Assembly (NCBI RefSeq): GCF_015291885.1 | Contig: NZ_CP036186.1 | Span: 1,319,001 to 1,383,000 of the forward strand | Direction of reading: 5' to 3' | Length of the DNA stretch: 64,000 nt | DNA from: Stutzerimonas stutzeri | GTDB taxonomy: Bacteria; Pseudomonadota; Gammaproteobacteria; Pseudomonadales; Pseudomonadaceae | In this document: positions 30,887-40,876 of the stretch, in pieces | How positions within the stretch are numbered: position 1 is the stretch's first letter | Layout of the letters: each line of letters starts with the position of its first letter | Notes under the pieces: model-generated | Told to the model about the DNA's origin: nothing | Seen by the model: the letters and a program-made list of their open reading frames with translations, nothing else | The model's database searches: none | Program-made: the position numbers and the translations under genes

Positions 30887-31971
30887 CTGAGTGCAACACC
30901 TGACCTTTCCGGTACGGTGCTGCCCCTATGTCTTATACCGAACTCAGCGTTGAAGAGCGCGCCACCATTCAAATCGGTCGTACCCAAGGCTTCAGCCTGC
31001 GCAGGATTGCCTGCTTGATCAACCGATCCCCTTCGACCATCAGCCGTGAGCTGCGCCGTAACCGAGGTGCTTGCGGTGGCTACTCGGCCCGCCTGGCCCA
31101 GCAGCAAATGCAGGCCCGCCGCCAGGTTTGTCGACCGATGCGAAAACTGTTGCCGGGTAGCGAGCGCTTCGAACTGGTGACCCATATGCTGCGTGAGCGT
31201 TTGTCTCCCGAGCAGATTGCCGGCAAGCTGCGCAGCATGAACATACCCAACCTGCGAGATGCCTACGTCTGTCGCGAGACGATCTACAACGCGATCTATG
31301 CCCTGCCAGTGGGTGAGCTGCGTAAGGAGCTGATCATCTGTCTGCGCCAAGGCAAGACGACGCGCCGGCCGCGCTCTGGTGGCGTGGATCGGCGCGGCCA
31401 GATCCCCGAGATGGTCAGTATTCATGTGCGCCCGCCGGAGATTGAAGACAGGCTGATGCCGGGGCATTGGGAAGGCGACCTCATCAAGGGTAAGGCCAAC
31501 GCCTCGTCCGTCGGTACGCTGGTGGAACGCACCAGTGGCTACCTGATGTTGGTGAAGATGAACGACGCGACGGCGACTTCGGCACTGGAAGGCTTCAGCG
31601 CCGCGCTCAATAGCATGCCGCTGGAGATGCGCAAGAGCATGACTTACGACCAGGGCCGGGAGATGGCGCGACACGCCGAGATCACCCAAAGAACCGGCGT
31701 GGCGATCTACTTCTGCGACCCGCACAGCCCCTGGCAGCGCGGCAGCAACGAAAACATCAACGGCCTGATTCGCCAGTACTTGCCCAAGGGCACAGACCTG
31801 TCGGTACATAGCCAGGAGAAGCTGGACGCCATTGCGCTGCAACTGAACATGCGACCGCGCAAGCGCTTCGACTTCAAATGCCCCATCGAGGTGATGGGAG
31901 AGGTCATGCAAAATTCCATGGCAATGCGGCATGATGCTCCGGCTTCAATTCAATAACCGTGTTGCACTCAG
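30887..31971 (+). mobile_element. IS30-family insertion sequence, complete
   Basis: 1085 bp. Terminal inverted repeats share CTGAGTGCAACAC (30887-30899, and its complement at 31959-31971) and flank one transposase gene that ends 3 nt before the right repeat. No matching direct repeat is obvious in the flanks (AAAAA on the left, CTCCT on the right), so the target duplication is very short, lost, or the ends are a base or two off. Confidence 0.85.
30928..31956 (+). CDS. IS30-family transposase
   Basis: 342 residues, full length. An N-terminal helix-turn-helix (ELSVEERATIQIGRTQGF, RRIACLINRSPSTISRELRR) is followed by a DDE integrase core: the first Asp in MPGHWEGDLIKGK, the second in SMTYDQGREMARH, and Glu in WQRGSNENINGLIRQYLPKG. 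All catalytic blocks are intact, so the element may be active. It lies wholly inside the inverted repeats. Confidence 0.96.
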   Translation: MSYTELSVEERATIQIGRTQGFSLRRIACLINRSPSTISRELRRNRGACGGYSARLAQQQMQARRQVCRPMRKLLPGSERFELVTHMLRERLSPEQIAGKLRSMNIPNLRDAYVCRETIYNAIYALPVGELRKELIICLRQGKTTRRPRSGGVDRRGQIPEMVSIHVRPPEIEDRLMPGHWEGDLIKGKANASSVGTLVERTSGYLMLVKMNDATATSALEGFSAALNSMPLEMRKSMTYDQGREMARHAEITQRTGVAIYFCDPHSPWQRGSNENINGLIRQYLPKGTDLSVHSQEKLDAIALQLNMRPRKRFDFKCPIEVMGEVMQNSMAMRHDAPASIQ

Positions 31972-32064
31972 CTCCTGCAACCGCCCTGACTGAAATTACA
32001 GGCGAAGCGGCGAAGTTTGCGCAGATCAATCAGGCGTTGCCAAAAGAACGCAACCGCATGTCCG

Positions 32065-32298
32065 TCACACGGCGAATTTCGTGCTTCGCTCGGCCAGAAG
32101 ACGCATGACGTAGCCGATCTTCAATGCAGTAGGGCCAAGGATGACCAATGCATGGGCGGCGACGATGTTGCCAAGCGCCAAGTGGTGGTCGAACACATAG
32201 GCGCCGCTGATGCCTGTCAGCAGAAGCAGCACGCCGGCGACCATCAGCGCATTGGCTGTACTCATCAGGCGCTGCGGTGAGGATGGGTGATAAAGCAT
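32065..32298 (-). CDS. small two-helix membrane protein next to hmp (PpyR-like?)
   Basis: 77 residues with AAGGAG upstream of ATG at 32298. Two membrane helices: ALMVAGVLLLLTGISGAYVF and IVAAHALVILGPTALKIGYVM. In P. aeruginosa a small membrane protein gene, ppyR (PA2663), follows the flavohaemoglobin gene fhp; the same position and type suggest a homologue, but I cannot align the sequences. It is downstream of hmp with a hairpin between them, so it may be partly co-transcribed. Confidence 0.65.
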   Translation of the reverse strand: MLYHPSSPQRLMSTANALMVAGVLLLLTGISGAYVFDHHLALGNIVAAHALVILGPTALKIGYVMRLLAERSTKFAV

Positions 32299-32318
32299 GA
32301 CTGAATCTCCTTCGAGTA

Positions 32319-32341
32319 GAGGCTCGCACCGAGCGAGCCTC
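32319..32341 (-). terminator. hairpin between hmp and the small membrane protein gene
   Basis: GAGGCTCGC (32319-32327), loop ACCGA, GCGAGCCTC (32333-32341), a perfect 9-bp stem with no T-run after it on the minus strand. It could attenuate read-through from hmp or stabilise the hmp mRNA end. Confidence 0.45.
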
Positions 32342-32349
32342 CGAGTGGA

Positions 32350-33528
32350 TCAATCGAGTGCTGAAGCGGGGCCGAAGAACTCGTAGCGGGTTTGCTGTTC
32401 CGGCACACCGAGTGACTTCAGCTGACGGCGGACGGCAGCCATGAAGGGTTTCGGCCCGAGGAAATAGGCATCCACGTTGCGGTCTTCCGGCAGCCACTCG
32501 CCAAGCTGTTGCTCGGTCAGACGGCCAACGGCATCCGGCGCTGCACCCGCTCCGTCGTGTTCCTCATAGCAGTAGAAGCGCTTGAGCTGTGCATGACGCT
32601 CGGCCAGCGTATCCACGCTGCAGCGGAATGCATGCACGCCAGCATTGCGCGCGCAGTGGATGAAGTGAACCGGACGCGTGCTGGCCAGCGCCTGCTCCAG
32701 CATCGCCAGGGTTGGCGTGATGCCGACGCCACCACTGATCAGCACCAGGGGTTTGTTGCCCGGTTCGAGGGTGAACTCGCCAGCGGGCGCGAACAGCTCC
32801 AGTACGGCACCTTCGGGCATGGCATGCAGCGCATTCGAGGCGACGCCACCGGGCTCGCGCTTGACGCTGATGCGGTATTCGCTGCCATTGCTCGCGGCAG
32901 ACAGTGAGTAGTTGCGGCGAACCTCCTGGCCGTCAACCTCCAGGCGCAGGCCGATGTACTGGCCGGGCAGAAAGTCCATCAGCGGGCCGCCATCTTCGGG
33001 TTGCAGGTGAAAGGAAGTGATCTCTTCGCTCTCGGCAACCTTACGGATAATGCGAAAGCGCCGCGCGCCCCGCCAGCCTCCCTCCGCCGCAGCCTTGGCC
33101 CGATAGAGACTTTCCTCCTGGCCGATGAGTATGTCGGCGAGCTGCTGGTAGGCGGCGCCCCAGGCATCGATCACCGCCTCGGTGGCGATCTCCTCACCAA
33201 GCACTTCGCGAATGGCGCGCAGCAGGCAGGAGCCTACCAGCGGGTAGTGCTCGGGTAGCACCTGCAGGGCTACGTGCTTGTTGATGATCTGGCCTACCAG
33301 CGGGCCGAGGGCTTCGAGGCGGTCGATGTGCTTGGCATACATCAGCACGCCGTTGGCCAGCGCGCGCGGCTGTTCACCGCTGGCCTGGTGAGCCTGGTTG
33401 AACAGCGGCTGTACCTCAGGATGCTCGTCTAGCAACAACTTATAGAAGTGGGTGGTCAGGGCTTCACCGCCGCTTTCCAGCAGCGGCACGGTGGCCTTGA
33501 TAAGGGCGATTTGTTCAGCGCAAAGCAT
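32350..33528 (-). CDS. hmp: flavohaemoglobin (nitric oxide dioxygenase)
   Basis: 392 residues. Oxidises NO to nitrate with O2 and NAD(P)H in the cytoplasm. The globin domain (1-140) has the proximal His in IINKHVALQVLPEHYPLVG; the FAD domain has RRNYSLSAAS; the NAD domain has LISGGVGITPTLAML and a C-terminal YEFFGPASAL. Length is standard. The upstream region carries an ANR/DNR-type box and a possible sigma-54 promoter, both consistent with NO or low-oxygen control. Confidence 0.97.
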   Translation of the reverse strand: MLCAEQIALIKATVPLLESGGEALTTHFYKLLLDEHPEVQPLFNQAHQASGEQPRALANGVLMYAKHIDRLEALGPLVGQIINKHVALQVLPEHYPLVGSCLLRAIREVLGEEIATEAVIDAWGAAYQQLADILIGQEESLYRAKAAAEGGWRGARRFRIIRKVAESEEITSFHLQPEDGGPLMDFLPGQYIGLRLEVDGQEVRRNYSLSAASNGSEYRISVKREPGGVASNALHAMPEGAVLELFAPAGEFTLEPGNKPLVLISGGVGITPTLAMLEQALASTRPVHFIHCARNAGVHAFRCSVDTLAERHAQLKRFYCYEEHDGAGAAPDAVGRLTEQQLGEWLPEDRNVDAYFLGPKPFMAAVRRQLKSLGVPEQQTRYEFFGPASALD

Positions 33529-33602
33529 TGAATACTCCTCTGGTGGGATAGTCGTTCTGTGATTCGCGATGGGCGAGCACGAAACGTTATGCAGGGGAGT
33601 CT

Positions 33603-33618
33603 TTCAACAATCGTTCCA
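33603..33618 (-). promoter_or_regulatory. possible sigma-54 promoter of hmp
   Basis: On the minus strand the sequence is TGGAACGATTGTTGAA, against consensus TGGCACG-N4-TTGCW: the -24 GG and the spacing fit, but the -12 GC reads GA. It lies 75 bp upstream of the hmp ATG. P. aeruginosa fhp is driven by the sigma-54 activator FhpR, which makes it plausible, but the imperfect -12 element leaves doubt. Confidence 0.4.
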
Positions 33619-33627
33619 GGTCTGAAC

Positions 33628-33641
33628 TTGACTGAAATCAA
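33628..33641. promoter_or_regulatory. ANR/DNR (FNR-type) box upstream of hmp
   Basis: TTGACTGAAATCAA matches the consensus TTGAT-N4-ATCAA in 9 of 10 fixed positions and sits inside a longer palindrome CTTGA-N6-TCAAG. Its centre is about 106 bp from the hmp start codon, so an activated start site would lie near 33593. DNR responds to NO and ANR to low oxygen. Confidence 0.65.
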
Positions 33642-33798
33642 GGTTTGCCGAGTCAGGATGGTAAAAAGAACCACGACTTTACGGGGTCATATGGACCTAT
33701 AAGGGTTAAATTCACATTGCAATAAATCGAACCTCATCCGCCGGCGGCTTTCTTACAAGGGCGTTCAGAGCATTCATTTATTGCCAGGAGACAGGGCC

Positions 33799-34023
33799 AT
33801 GGAGATCTACCACATCACCCACGAAGACGACCGCTGGGTGCTACGCGAAGAAGGCGACCAGCGCGCGTTGCTCGAAGCCGGGAATCGACAGGACATTCTC
33901 GATGAAACCCGCGACTACATGAAGCTGCGTACCGCGCTGGTGAACGTCCACGGCGACGACGGCAGCATCGAGGAGGAACATCGCTACCCGCAGGAGCAGA
34001 ACCCGCTGGAGACCAAGGGCTGA
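33799..34023 (+). CDS. DUF2188-like small protein
   Basis: 74 residues from ATG at 33799 with AGGAG at 33786-33790. It starts MEIYHITHEDDRWVLREEG and ends with HGDDGSIEEEHRYP, the layout of DUF2188 proteins (a short two-repeat alpha-beta fold). It is soluble and acidic. Its role is unknown. It is divergent from hmp and convergent with pyruvate kinase. Confidence 0.7.
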   Translation: MEIYHITHEDDRWVLREEGDQRALLEAGNRQDILDETRDYMKLRTALVNVHGDDGSIEEEHRYPQEQNPLETKG

Positions 34024-34059
34024 GCCACTTGGTCATTGCGAGGTGGGCGGGCAGCCAAT

Positions 34060-35475
34060 CTAGTCGAGTATCTCGATACGCAGCGAGTTGGTCGTGCCTG
34101 GCTGGCCGAGCGGCACGCCGGCGGTGATCAGCACCGTATCGCCACTGCCCGCCATACCCTGGGCGCGCGCCAGCTCCAGGGCGTGACCGCAGACCTGCTC
34201 CATGTCGCGCATCGGCGCATCCACCACCGAGTACACACCCCAGGCCACCGTGAGCTTGCGCGCGGTGGCGGTGCTCGGCGTCAGGCTGAGAATCGGCGTG
34301 GCCGGGCGTTCGCGGGAGGCGCGCAGGCTGGAGCGACCTGATTCGGTGTAATTGACCAGCACGGCAATCGGCAGGATGCCACTGATACGGCGGATCGCGC
34401 AGCTGATGGCATCCGGCAGGGTGGCCTCGGCGTTAGGCCGGTGCACGTCGAGCTGGGCCTGGAAGTCCGGGCCGCTTTCCACCTGGCGGATGATCTTGCT
34501 CATCATGCTCACCGCCTCCAGCGGGTAATCGCCGGAGGCTGTTTCCGCCGACAGCATCACCGCGTCCGCGCCCTCGGCGACCGCGTTGGCCACGTCGGTG
34601 ACTTCGGCGCGGGTCGGCGCCGGGGCGAAGCGCATGGATTCGAGCATCTGCGTCGCCACCACTACCGGGCGGCCGAGCTGACGGCAGATGCGCACGATGT
34701 TCTTCTGGATGCGTGGCACATTCTCTGGCGGTACTTCCACGCCCAGATCGCCGCGCGCGACCATGATCGCGTCGGACAGCCGGGCGATTTCGCGCAGATG
34801 CTGCACCGCAGAAGGTTTCTCGATTTTTGCCATGAGGAAGGCGCGCTCGCCGATCAGCTTGCGCGCCTCGTGAATATCCTGCGGACGTTGCACGAACGAC
34901 AGCGCCACCCAATCCACGCCCAGTTGCAGGCCGAAGGCCAGGTCGCGCCGATCCTTTTCGGTCAGCGGGCTCAGCTCCAGCAGCGCCTCCGGCACATTCA
35001 CACCCTTGCGGTCGGACAGTTCGCCACCGGCCTCCACGCGGGTGTCGATGGCATCGCTGTGGCGTTCGGTGACCGTCAGACGCAGACGTCCATCGTCGAT
35101 CAGCAGCTGCATGCCCGGCTCCAGCGCGGCGATGATCTCCGGGTGCGGCAGGTTCACGCGTCGGTTGTCGCCCGGCGTCGGGTCCAGATCCAGACGGAAG
35201 GCCTGATCGCGATCCAGCCGCACCTTGCCGTCGGCGAAGCGGCCGACTCGGAGCTTGGGCCCCTGCAGGTCCATAAGGATGCCGATCGGCCGGTTCAGCT
35301 CGTGCTCCACCTCGCGAATCCAGGCGAACCGCTCAGCATGGTCGGCATGCTCGCCGTGGCTGAAGTTCAGGCGGAACAGGTTAACCCCTGCCGCGACCAG
35401 CGCCCGTACATCATCGATGCTGCGGGTGGTGGGGCCGAGGGTGGCAAGTATCTTGACCTTCTTGTCGGGTTTCAT
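34060..35475 (-). CDS. pykF: pyruvate kinase
   Basis: 471 residues. Transfers phosphate from phosphoenolpyruvate to ADP, giving pyruvate. Visible blocks: FRLNFSHGEH, GPKLRVGRF, the catalytic Lys in MAKIEKPSAV, the metal/phosphate segment MVARGDLGVEVP and the C-terminal regulatory domain from about residue 350. It heads towards the window start and lies 32 bp after the glycerate kinase gene, so it can be the last step of the glyoxylate-to-pyruvate block. Same order as PA1498-1502. Confidence 0.95.
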   Translation of the reverse strand: MKPDKKVKILATLGPTTRSIDDVRALVAAGVNLFRLNFSHGEHADHAERFAWIREVEHELNRPIGILMDLQGPKLRVGRFADGKVRLDRDQAFRLDLDPTPGDNRRVNLPHPEIIAALEPGMQLLIDDGRLRLTVTERHSDAIDTRVEAGGELSDRKGVNVPEALLELSPLTEKDRRDLAFGLQLGVDWVALSFVQRPQDIHEARKLIGERAFLMAKIEKPSAVQHLREIARLSDAIMVARGDLGVEVPPENVPRIQKNIVRICRQLGRPVVVATQMLESMRFAPAPTRAEVTDVANAVAEGADAVMLSAETASGDYPLEAVSMMSKIIRQVESGPDFQAQLDVHRPNAEATLPDAISCAIRRISGILPIAVLVNYTESGRSSLRASRERPATPILSLTPSTATARKLTVAWGVYSVVDAPMRDMEQVCGHALELARAQGMAGSGDTVLITAGVPLGQPGTTNSLRIEILD

Positions 35476-35507
35476 GGCGGGCTCGCTGACAGGTGAGCGC
35501 CGCCGCC

Positions 35508-36779
35508 CTAAGCGGACGGCGGCAGGATCAGGATGGCGCGAAAATCGTTGACGTTGGTGCGCGTCGGGCCGGTGACTATCAGGCTGTCCAGCGCGGCGAA
35601 GTAGCCATAGCCGTCGTTGTCGGCCAGCGCATCGGCGGCGCGCAGGCCCTTTGCTTCGGCGCGGGCGAAGCTGTCCGGGGCCATCAGTGCGCCGGCGTTG
35701 TCCTCGGAACCGTCGATGCCATCGGTGTCGCCGGCCAGGGCGTAAACGTCGGGCAGGCCTTGCAGGCTTTCGGTGAGGGCAAGCAGGAATTCGGCGTTGC
35801 GTCCGCCACGGCCGTTGCCGCGCACGGTCACCGTGGTTTCGCCGCCGGAGAGGATCACGCAGGGCGCGGCAATCGGCTGGCCGTGCAGCACCACCTGGCG
35901 GGCGATGCCGGCATGCACCTTGGCCACCTCGCGTGCTTCGCCTTCCAGATCACCGAGGATCAGCGGGGTGATACCGGCGCCACGGGCCACCTCGGCTGCG
36001 GCATCGAGCGACTGCTGCGGCGTGGCGATCAGCCGGAAATGGCTGCGCGAGAGCATCGGGTCGCCCGGCTTGAGGGTTTCCGAGCGTGGGTCTTCGAGCC
36101 AGGCACGCACGTTGGCCGGCACCTCGATGTGGTAGCGCTCAAGGATCTCCAGTGCCTGTGCCGATGTGGTCGGATCGGCGACGGTCGGGCCGGAGGCGAT
36201 CACCGTGGCTTCGTCGCCGGGCACGTCGGAAATCGCATAGGTGTATACGCTCGCCGGCCAGCAGGCCCTGGCCAGGCGGCCGCCCTTGATCGCCGAGAGA
36301 TGCTTGCGCACGCAGTTCATCTCGCCGATGTGCGCGCCGGAACGCAGCAGCGCCTTGTTGATCGCCTGCTTGTCGGCCAGCGAGATGCCCTCGGCTGGCA
36401 GTGCCAACAGCGAGGAACCGCCGCCGGAAAGCAGGAAGATCACCCGGTCGCTTTCCTCGAGGTTGCTGACCAGCTCCAGTACGCGGCGGGCGACGCGCTC
36501 GCCGGCATCGTCCGGCACCGGGTGCGCGGCCTCCACCACCTCGATGCGGCGGCAGTCGGCGTGATGTTCATAGCGGGTCACCACCAGGCCGGACAGCTCG
36601 CCTTCCCAGACCTGCTCAATGGCTTCGGCCATGGCCGCAGCCGCCTTGCCTGCGCCGATGACGATGGCCCGGCCGCTGCGGTCTTCGGGCAGATGGTCGG
36701 CGAGCACATGGCGCGGATGGGCGGCCTCGATGGCGCTGTCGAACAACTGGCGCAGCAGGGCTTGTGGGTCGAGGGTCAT
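35508..36779 (-). CDS. ttuD: glycerate 2-kinase (MOFRL family)
   Basis: 423 residues from ATG at 36779; the open frame continues upstream but without protein character. Phosphorylates D-glycerate, from tartronate semialdehyde, to 2-phosphoglycerate. Marks: AIVIGAGKAAAAMAEAIE near residue 38, the nucleotide loop FLLSGGGSSLLALP, ILSGGETTVTVRGNGRGGRN and the MOFRL end GDTDGIDGSEDNAGA. In older annotation TtuD is called hydroxypyruvate reductase. Follows glxR after a 328-bp gap that carries repeated half-sites. Confidence 0.93.
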   Translation of the reverse strand: MTLDPQALLRQLFDSAIEAAHPRHVLADHLPEDRSGRAIVIGAGKAAAAMAEAIEQVWEGELSGLVVTRYEHHADCRRIEVVEAAHPVPDDAGERVARRVLELVSNLEESDRVIFLLSGGGSSLLALPAEGISLADKQAINKALLRSGAHIGEMNCVRKHLSAIKGGRLARACWPASVYTYAISDVPGDEATVIASGPTVADPTTSAQALEILERYHIEVPANVRAWLEDPRSETLKPGDPMLSRSHFRLIATPQQSLDAAAEVARGAGITPLILGDLEGEAREVAKVHAGIARQVVLHGQPIAAPCVILSGGETTVTVRGNGRGGRNAEFLLALTESLQGLPDVYALAGDTDGIDGSEDNAGALMAPDSFARAEAKGLRAADALADNDGYGYFAALDSLIVTGPTRTNVNDFRAILILPPSA

Positions 36780-37107
36780 CTGAAGCTCCTTGTATGAGGT
36801 CTGCAACCGATTCCAGACCTTAGGGCTCGCCAATGCAAGCGCTAAGGTCTGCAATTGAAATCGACCCACCCGGCAGTCGGGCCGTGACTCCTTGTGCCGG
36901 GCGAATCGAAAAGGTGCCGTCTGGTGACGGCGGTCGGGCTGAGGTACGCAGGTCATGCTGGTCGTGGGGAGACGCGATGATTCCGGCCTGGCGAACCTGT
37001 GACCCGACCCTTTGAGTGCGCTGCGTGAGGCTTCACGACGACCCACCACCTGGTCTGTCTGTCCCTGAAGGTGGGGTCGCTGGCCTGTTGCCGCGCGCTC
37101 GAAGGCT
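36780..37107. promoter_or_regulatory. glxR-ttuD intergenic region with repeated AGGTCTG half-sites
   Basis: 328 bp without a gene inside a block of genes otherwise spaced 30-180 bp. AGGTCTG (36797-36803) and CAGACCT (36814-36820) form a 7-10-7 inverted repeat, and a third copy, AGGTCTG with matching CAA after it, lies at 36845-36851. All are within 75 bp of the ttuD start on its upstream side. They could form an mRNA leader hairpin or an operator. Confidence 0.45.
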
Positions 37108-37998
37108 TTACTCCTTGCGGATCGAGAAATTGGCCATGTGCTCCAGGCCCTTGATCAGTGCCGAGTGGTCCCAGCCGCTGCCGCCGATGGCTGCGCAGGT
37201 GCTGAACACCTGCTGGGCGTTGGCGGTGTTGGGCAGGTTGAGGCCCAGCTCGCGGGCGCCGGCCAGGGCGAGATTGAGGTCCTTCTGGTGCAGGCTGATG
37301 CGGAAGCCCGGATCGAAGGTGCCCTTGATCATGCGCTCGCCGTGCACTTCGAGGATCTTCGAACCGGCGAAGCCACCCATCAGTGCCTCGCGCACCTTGG
37401 CCGGGTCGGCGCCGTTCTTCGCGGCGAACAGCAGGGCCTCAGCGACCGCCTGGATGTTCAGCGCGACGATGATCTGGTTGGCCACCTTGGCGGTCTGGCC
37501 GTCGCCGTTTTCGCCGACGCGGGTGATGTTTTTGCCCATCGCCTGGAACAGCGGCAGGGCGCGCTCGAAGGCCGCTTCGCTGCCGCCGACCATGATCGAC
37601 AGGCTGCCGGCCTTGGCGCCGACTTCACCACCGGATACCGGCGCGTCGAGGTACTCGGCGCCGCTCGCCTTGATCTTCTCAGCGAACTGCTTGGTGGCGC
37701 TGGGGGAGATCGAACTCATGTCGATCACCACCTTGCCCGGGCCGACACCGGCGGCGACGCCCTGGTCGCGGAACAGCACGTCCTCGACCTGCGGCGTATC
37801 CGGCACCATGACGATGATGAACTCGGCCTCCTGCGCGACTTCCTGCGGCGTGGCCAGGGCGATGGCGCCGGCCTGCACCAGGTCGGCGGGTGCCTTGTCG
37901 TGGTGTTCGGAAAGGAACAGTTGGTGGCCAGCGTTCTGTAGGTTGCTTGCCATGGGCTTGCCCATAATGCCGGTGCCGATAAATCCGATCTTAGCCAT
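37108..37998 (-). CDS. glxR: tartronate semialdehyde reductase
   Basis: 296 residues. Reduces tartronate semialdehyde to D-glycerate with NAD(P)H. Family of 3-hydroxyisobutyrate dehydrogenases: N-terminal IGFIGTGIMGKPMASNL (Rossmann and substrate loop), DAPVSGGEVGAKAGSL in the middle, and catalytic Lys in GQTAKVANQIIVAL near residue 170. It lies 29 bp downstream of hyi on the same strand, in the order gcl-hyi-glxR found in pseudomonads. Confidence 0.96.
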   Translation of the reverse strand: MAKIGFIGTGIMGKPMASNLQNAGHQLFLSEHHDKAPADLVQAGAIALATPQEVAQEAEFIIVMVPDTPQVEDVLFRDQGVAAGVGPGKVVIDMSSISPSATKQFAEKIKASGAEYLDAPVSGGEVGAKAGSLSIMVGGSEAAFERALPLFQAMGKNITRVGENGDGQTAKVANQIIVALNIQAVAEALLFAAKNGADPAKVREALMGGFAGSKILEVHGERMIKGTFDPGFRISLHQKDLNLALAGARELGLNLPNTANAQQVFSTCAAIGGSGWDHSALIKGLEHMANFSIRKE

Positions 37999-38027
37999 GG
38001 TCGTTTCTCCTCAAATTATGTTCGGGG

Positions 38028-38810
38028 TCAGATGGCGTTGTGGCTCTTCAGCCAGCCAAGACCTGCTTCGGTGGTGGTGGCCGGCTTGTACTCGCAGCCG
38101 ACCCAGCCCTGGTAGCCGATGCGATCCAGATGCTCGAACAGGAAGCGATAGTTGATCTCGCCGGTGCCCGGCTCGTTGCGCCCGGGGTTGTCGGCCAGCT
38201 GGACGTGGTTGATCGCCTCCAGATTGGCTTCGATGGTCCGCGCCAGGTCTCCCTCCATGATTTGCATGTGGTAGATGTCGTACTGCAGGAACAGGTTGGC
38301 GTGGCCGACCTTGCCGCGGATCTCCTGTGCCTGGGAGGTGTTGTTGAGGAAGAAACGCGGGATGTCGCGGGTGTTGATCATCTCCATCACCAGGCGGATG
38401 CCGGCCTCCTCGAGCTTCTGCGCGGCGTAGCGCAGGTTCTCGATAAAGGTGATTTCCAGCTGGCCGAGATCGGCGCCACGCGGGGCGATGCCGGCCAGGC
38501 AGTTGACCTGGGTGTTGCCCAGCACCTTGGCGTAGGCGATGGCCATGTCCACGCCGGCGCGGAACTCCTCGACCCGTTCCGGCAGGATGGCGATGCCACG
38601 CTCGCCGCCGGCCCAGTCACCGGCCGGCAGGTTGAACAGCACCTGGGTCAGCTTGTTGGCCTCCAGCCGGGCCTTGATCTCCTCGGCAGGAAAGTCATAG
38701 GGGAACAGGTACTCGACACCGGAAAAGCCGGCCTGGGCGGCAGCGGCGAAGCGGTCCATGAAGTCCTGCTCGGTGAACAGCATCGACAGGTTGGCGGCAA
38801 AGCGGGGCAT
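38028..38810 (-). CDS. hyi: hydroxypyruvate isomerase
   Basis: 260 residues from ATG at 38810; GGAGAAAGA precedes it. Interconverts hydroxypyruvate and tartronate semialdehyde; TIM-barrel of the xylose-isomerase-like family. Visible: MPRFAANLSMLFTEQDFMDR, NLPAGDWAGGERG, the metal-site Glu in RLVMEMINTRDIP and Glu near the end in GWVGCEYKP. Second gene of the gcl operon. Confidence 0.95.
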   Translation of the reverse strand: MPRFAANLSMLFTEQDFMDRFAAAAQAGFSGVEYLFPYDFPAEEIKARLEANKLTQVLFNLPAGDWAGGERGIAILPERVEEFRAGVDMAIAYAKVLGNTQVNCLAGIAPRGADLGQLEITFIENLRYAAQKLEEAGIRLVMEMINTRDIPRFFLNNTSQAQEIRGKVGHANLFLQYDIYHMQIMEGDLARTIEANLEAINHVQLADNPGRNEPGTGEINYRFLFEHLDRIGYQGWVGCEYKPATTTEAGLGWLKSHNAI

Positions 38811-38859
38811 GGTTCTTTCTCCTGATCTGTAGGGATCACATTCGGTTCTGCATTGCGGT

Positions 38860-38966
38860 GGCGTGGTGGCCACCCTGGGTGTTGCGTTTGCGGTGGATAT
38901 GCTTCGCGATAGCCACCCTGCGGTCCGAAGTGTTCGTAGAATGGAAGACCGCGAAGCGTCTTCCAT
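38860..38966. repeat. REP-like palindromes and hairpin between gcl and hyi
   Basis: GGTGGATAT-gcttcgc-GATAGCCACC (38892-38917) is an imperfect palindrome of the GGTGGATAACGC-type intergenic repeat common in pseudomonads; a related GGTGG/CCACC pair lies just before it. Next to it, ATGGAAGAC (38941-38949) and GTCTTCCAT (38958-38966) form a perfect 9-bp stem right after the gcl stop. These could stabilise or partly end the gcl message. Confidence 0.55.
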
Positions 38967-38985
38967 GCGTCTGGTTACGGTTGAA

Positions 38986-40767
<1,782 letters not shown>

Positions 40768-40876
40768 GGACCACTCCTCTTATTCGATAGTTTTTCTACG
40801 TGGCTCAAGCATGCCGCCCTGGATTCGCTGGCGGAATTGGTCGAAACTTCAGTTCTGTCGATATCAGGAGTATCGA

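Noticed and set aside
30887..31971. Composite transposon formed by the IS30 and ISL3 elements
   Set aside because: The two elements belong to different families and enclose housekeeping genes, and ISL3 has its own target duplication.
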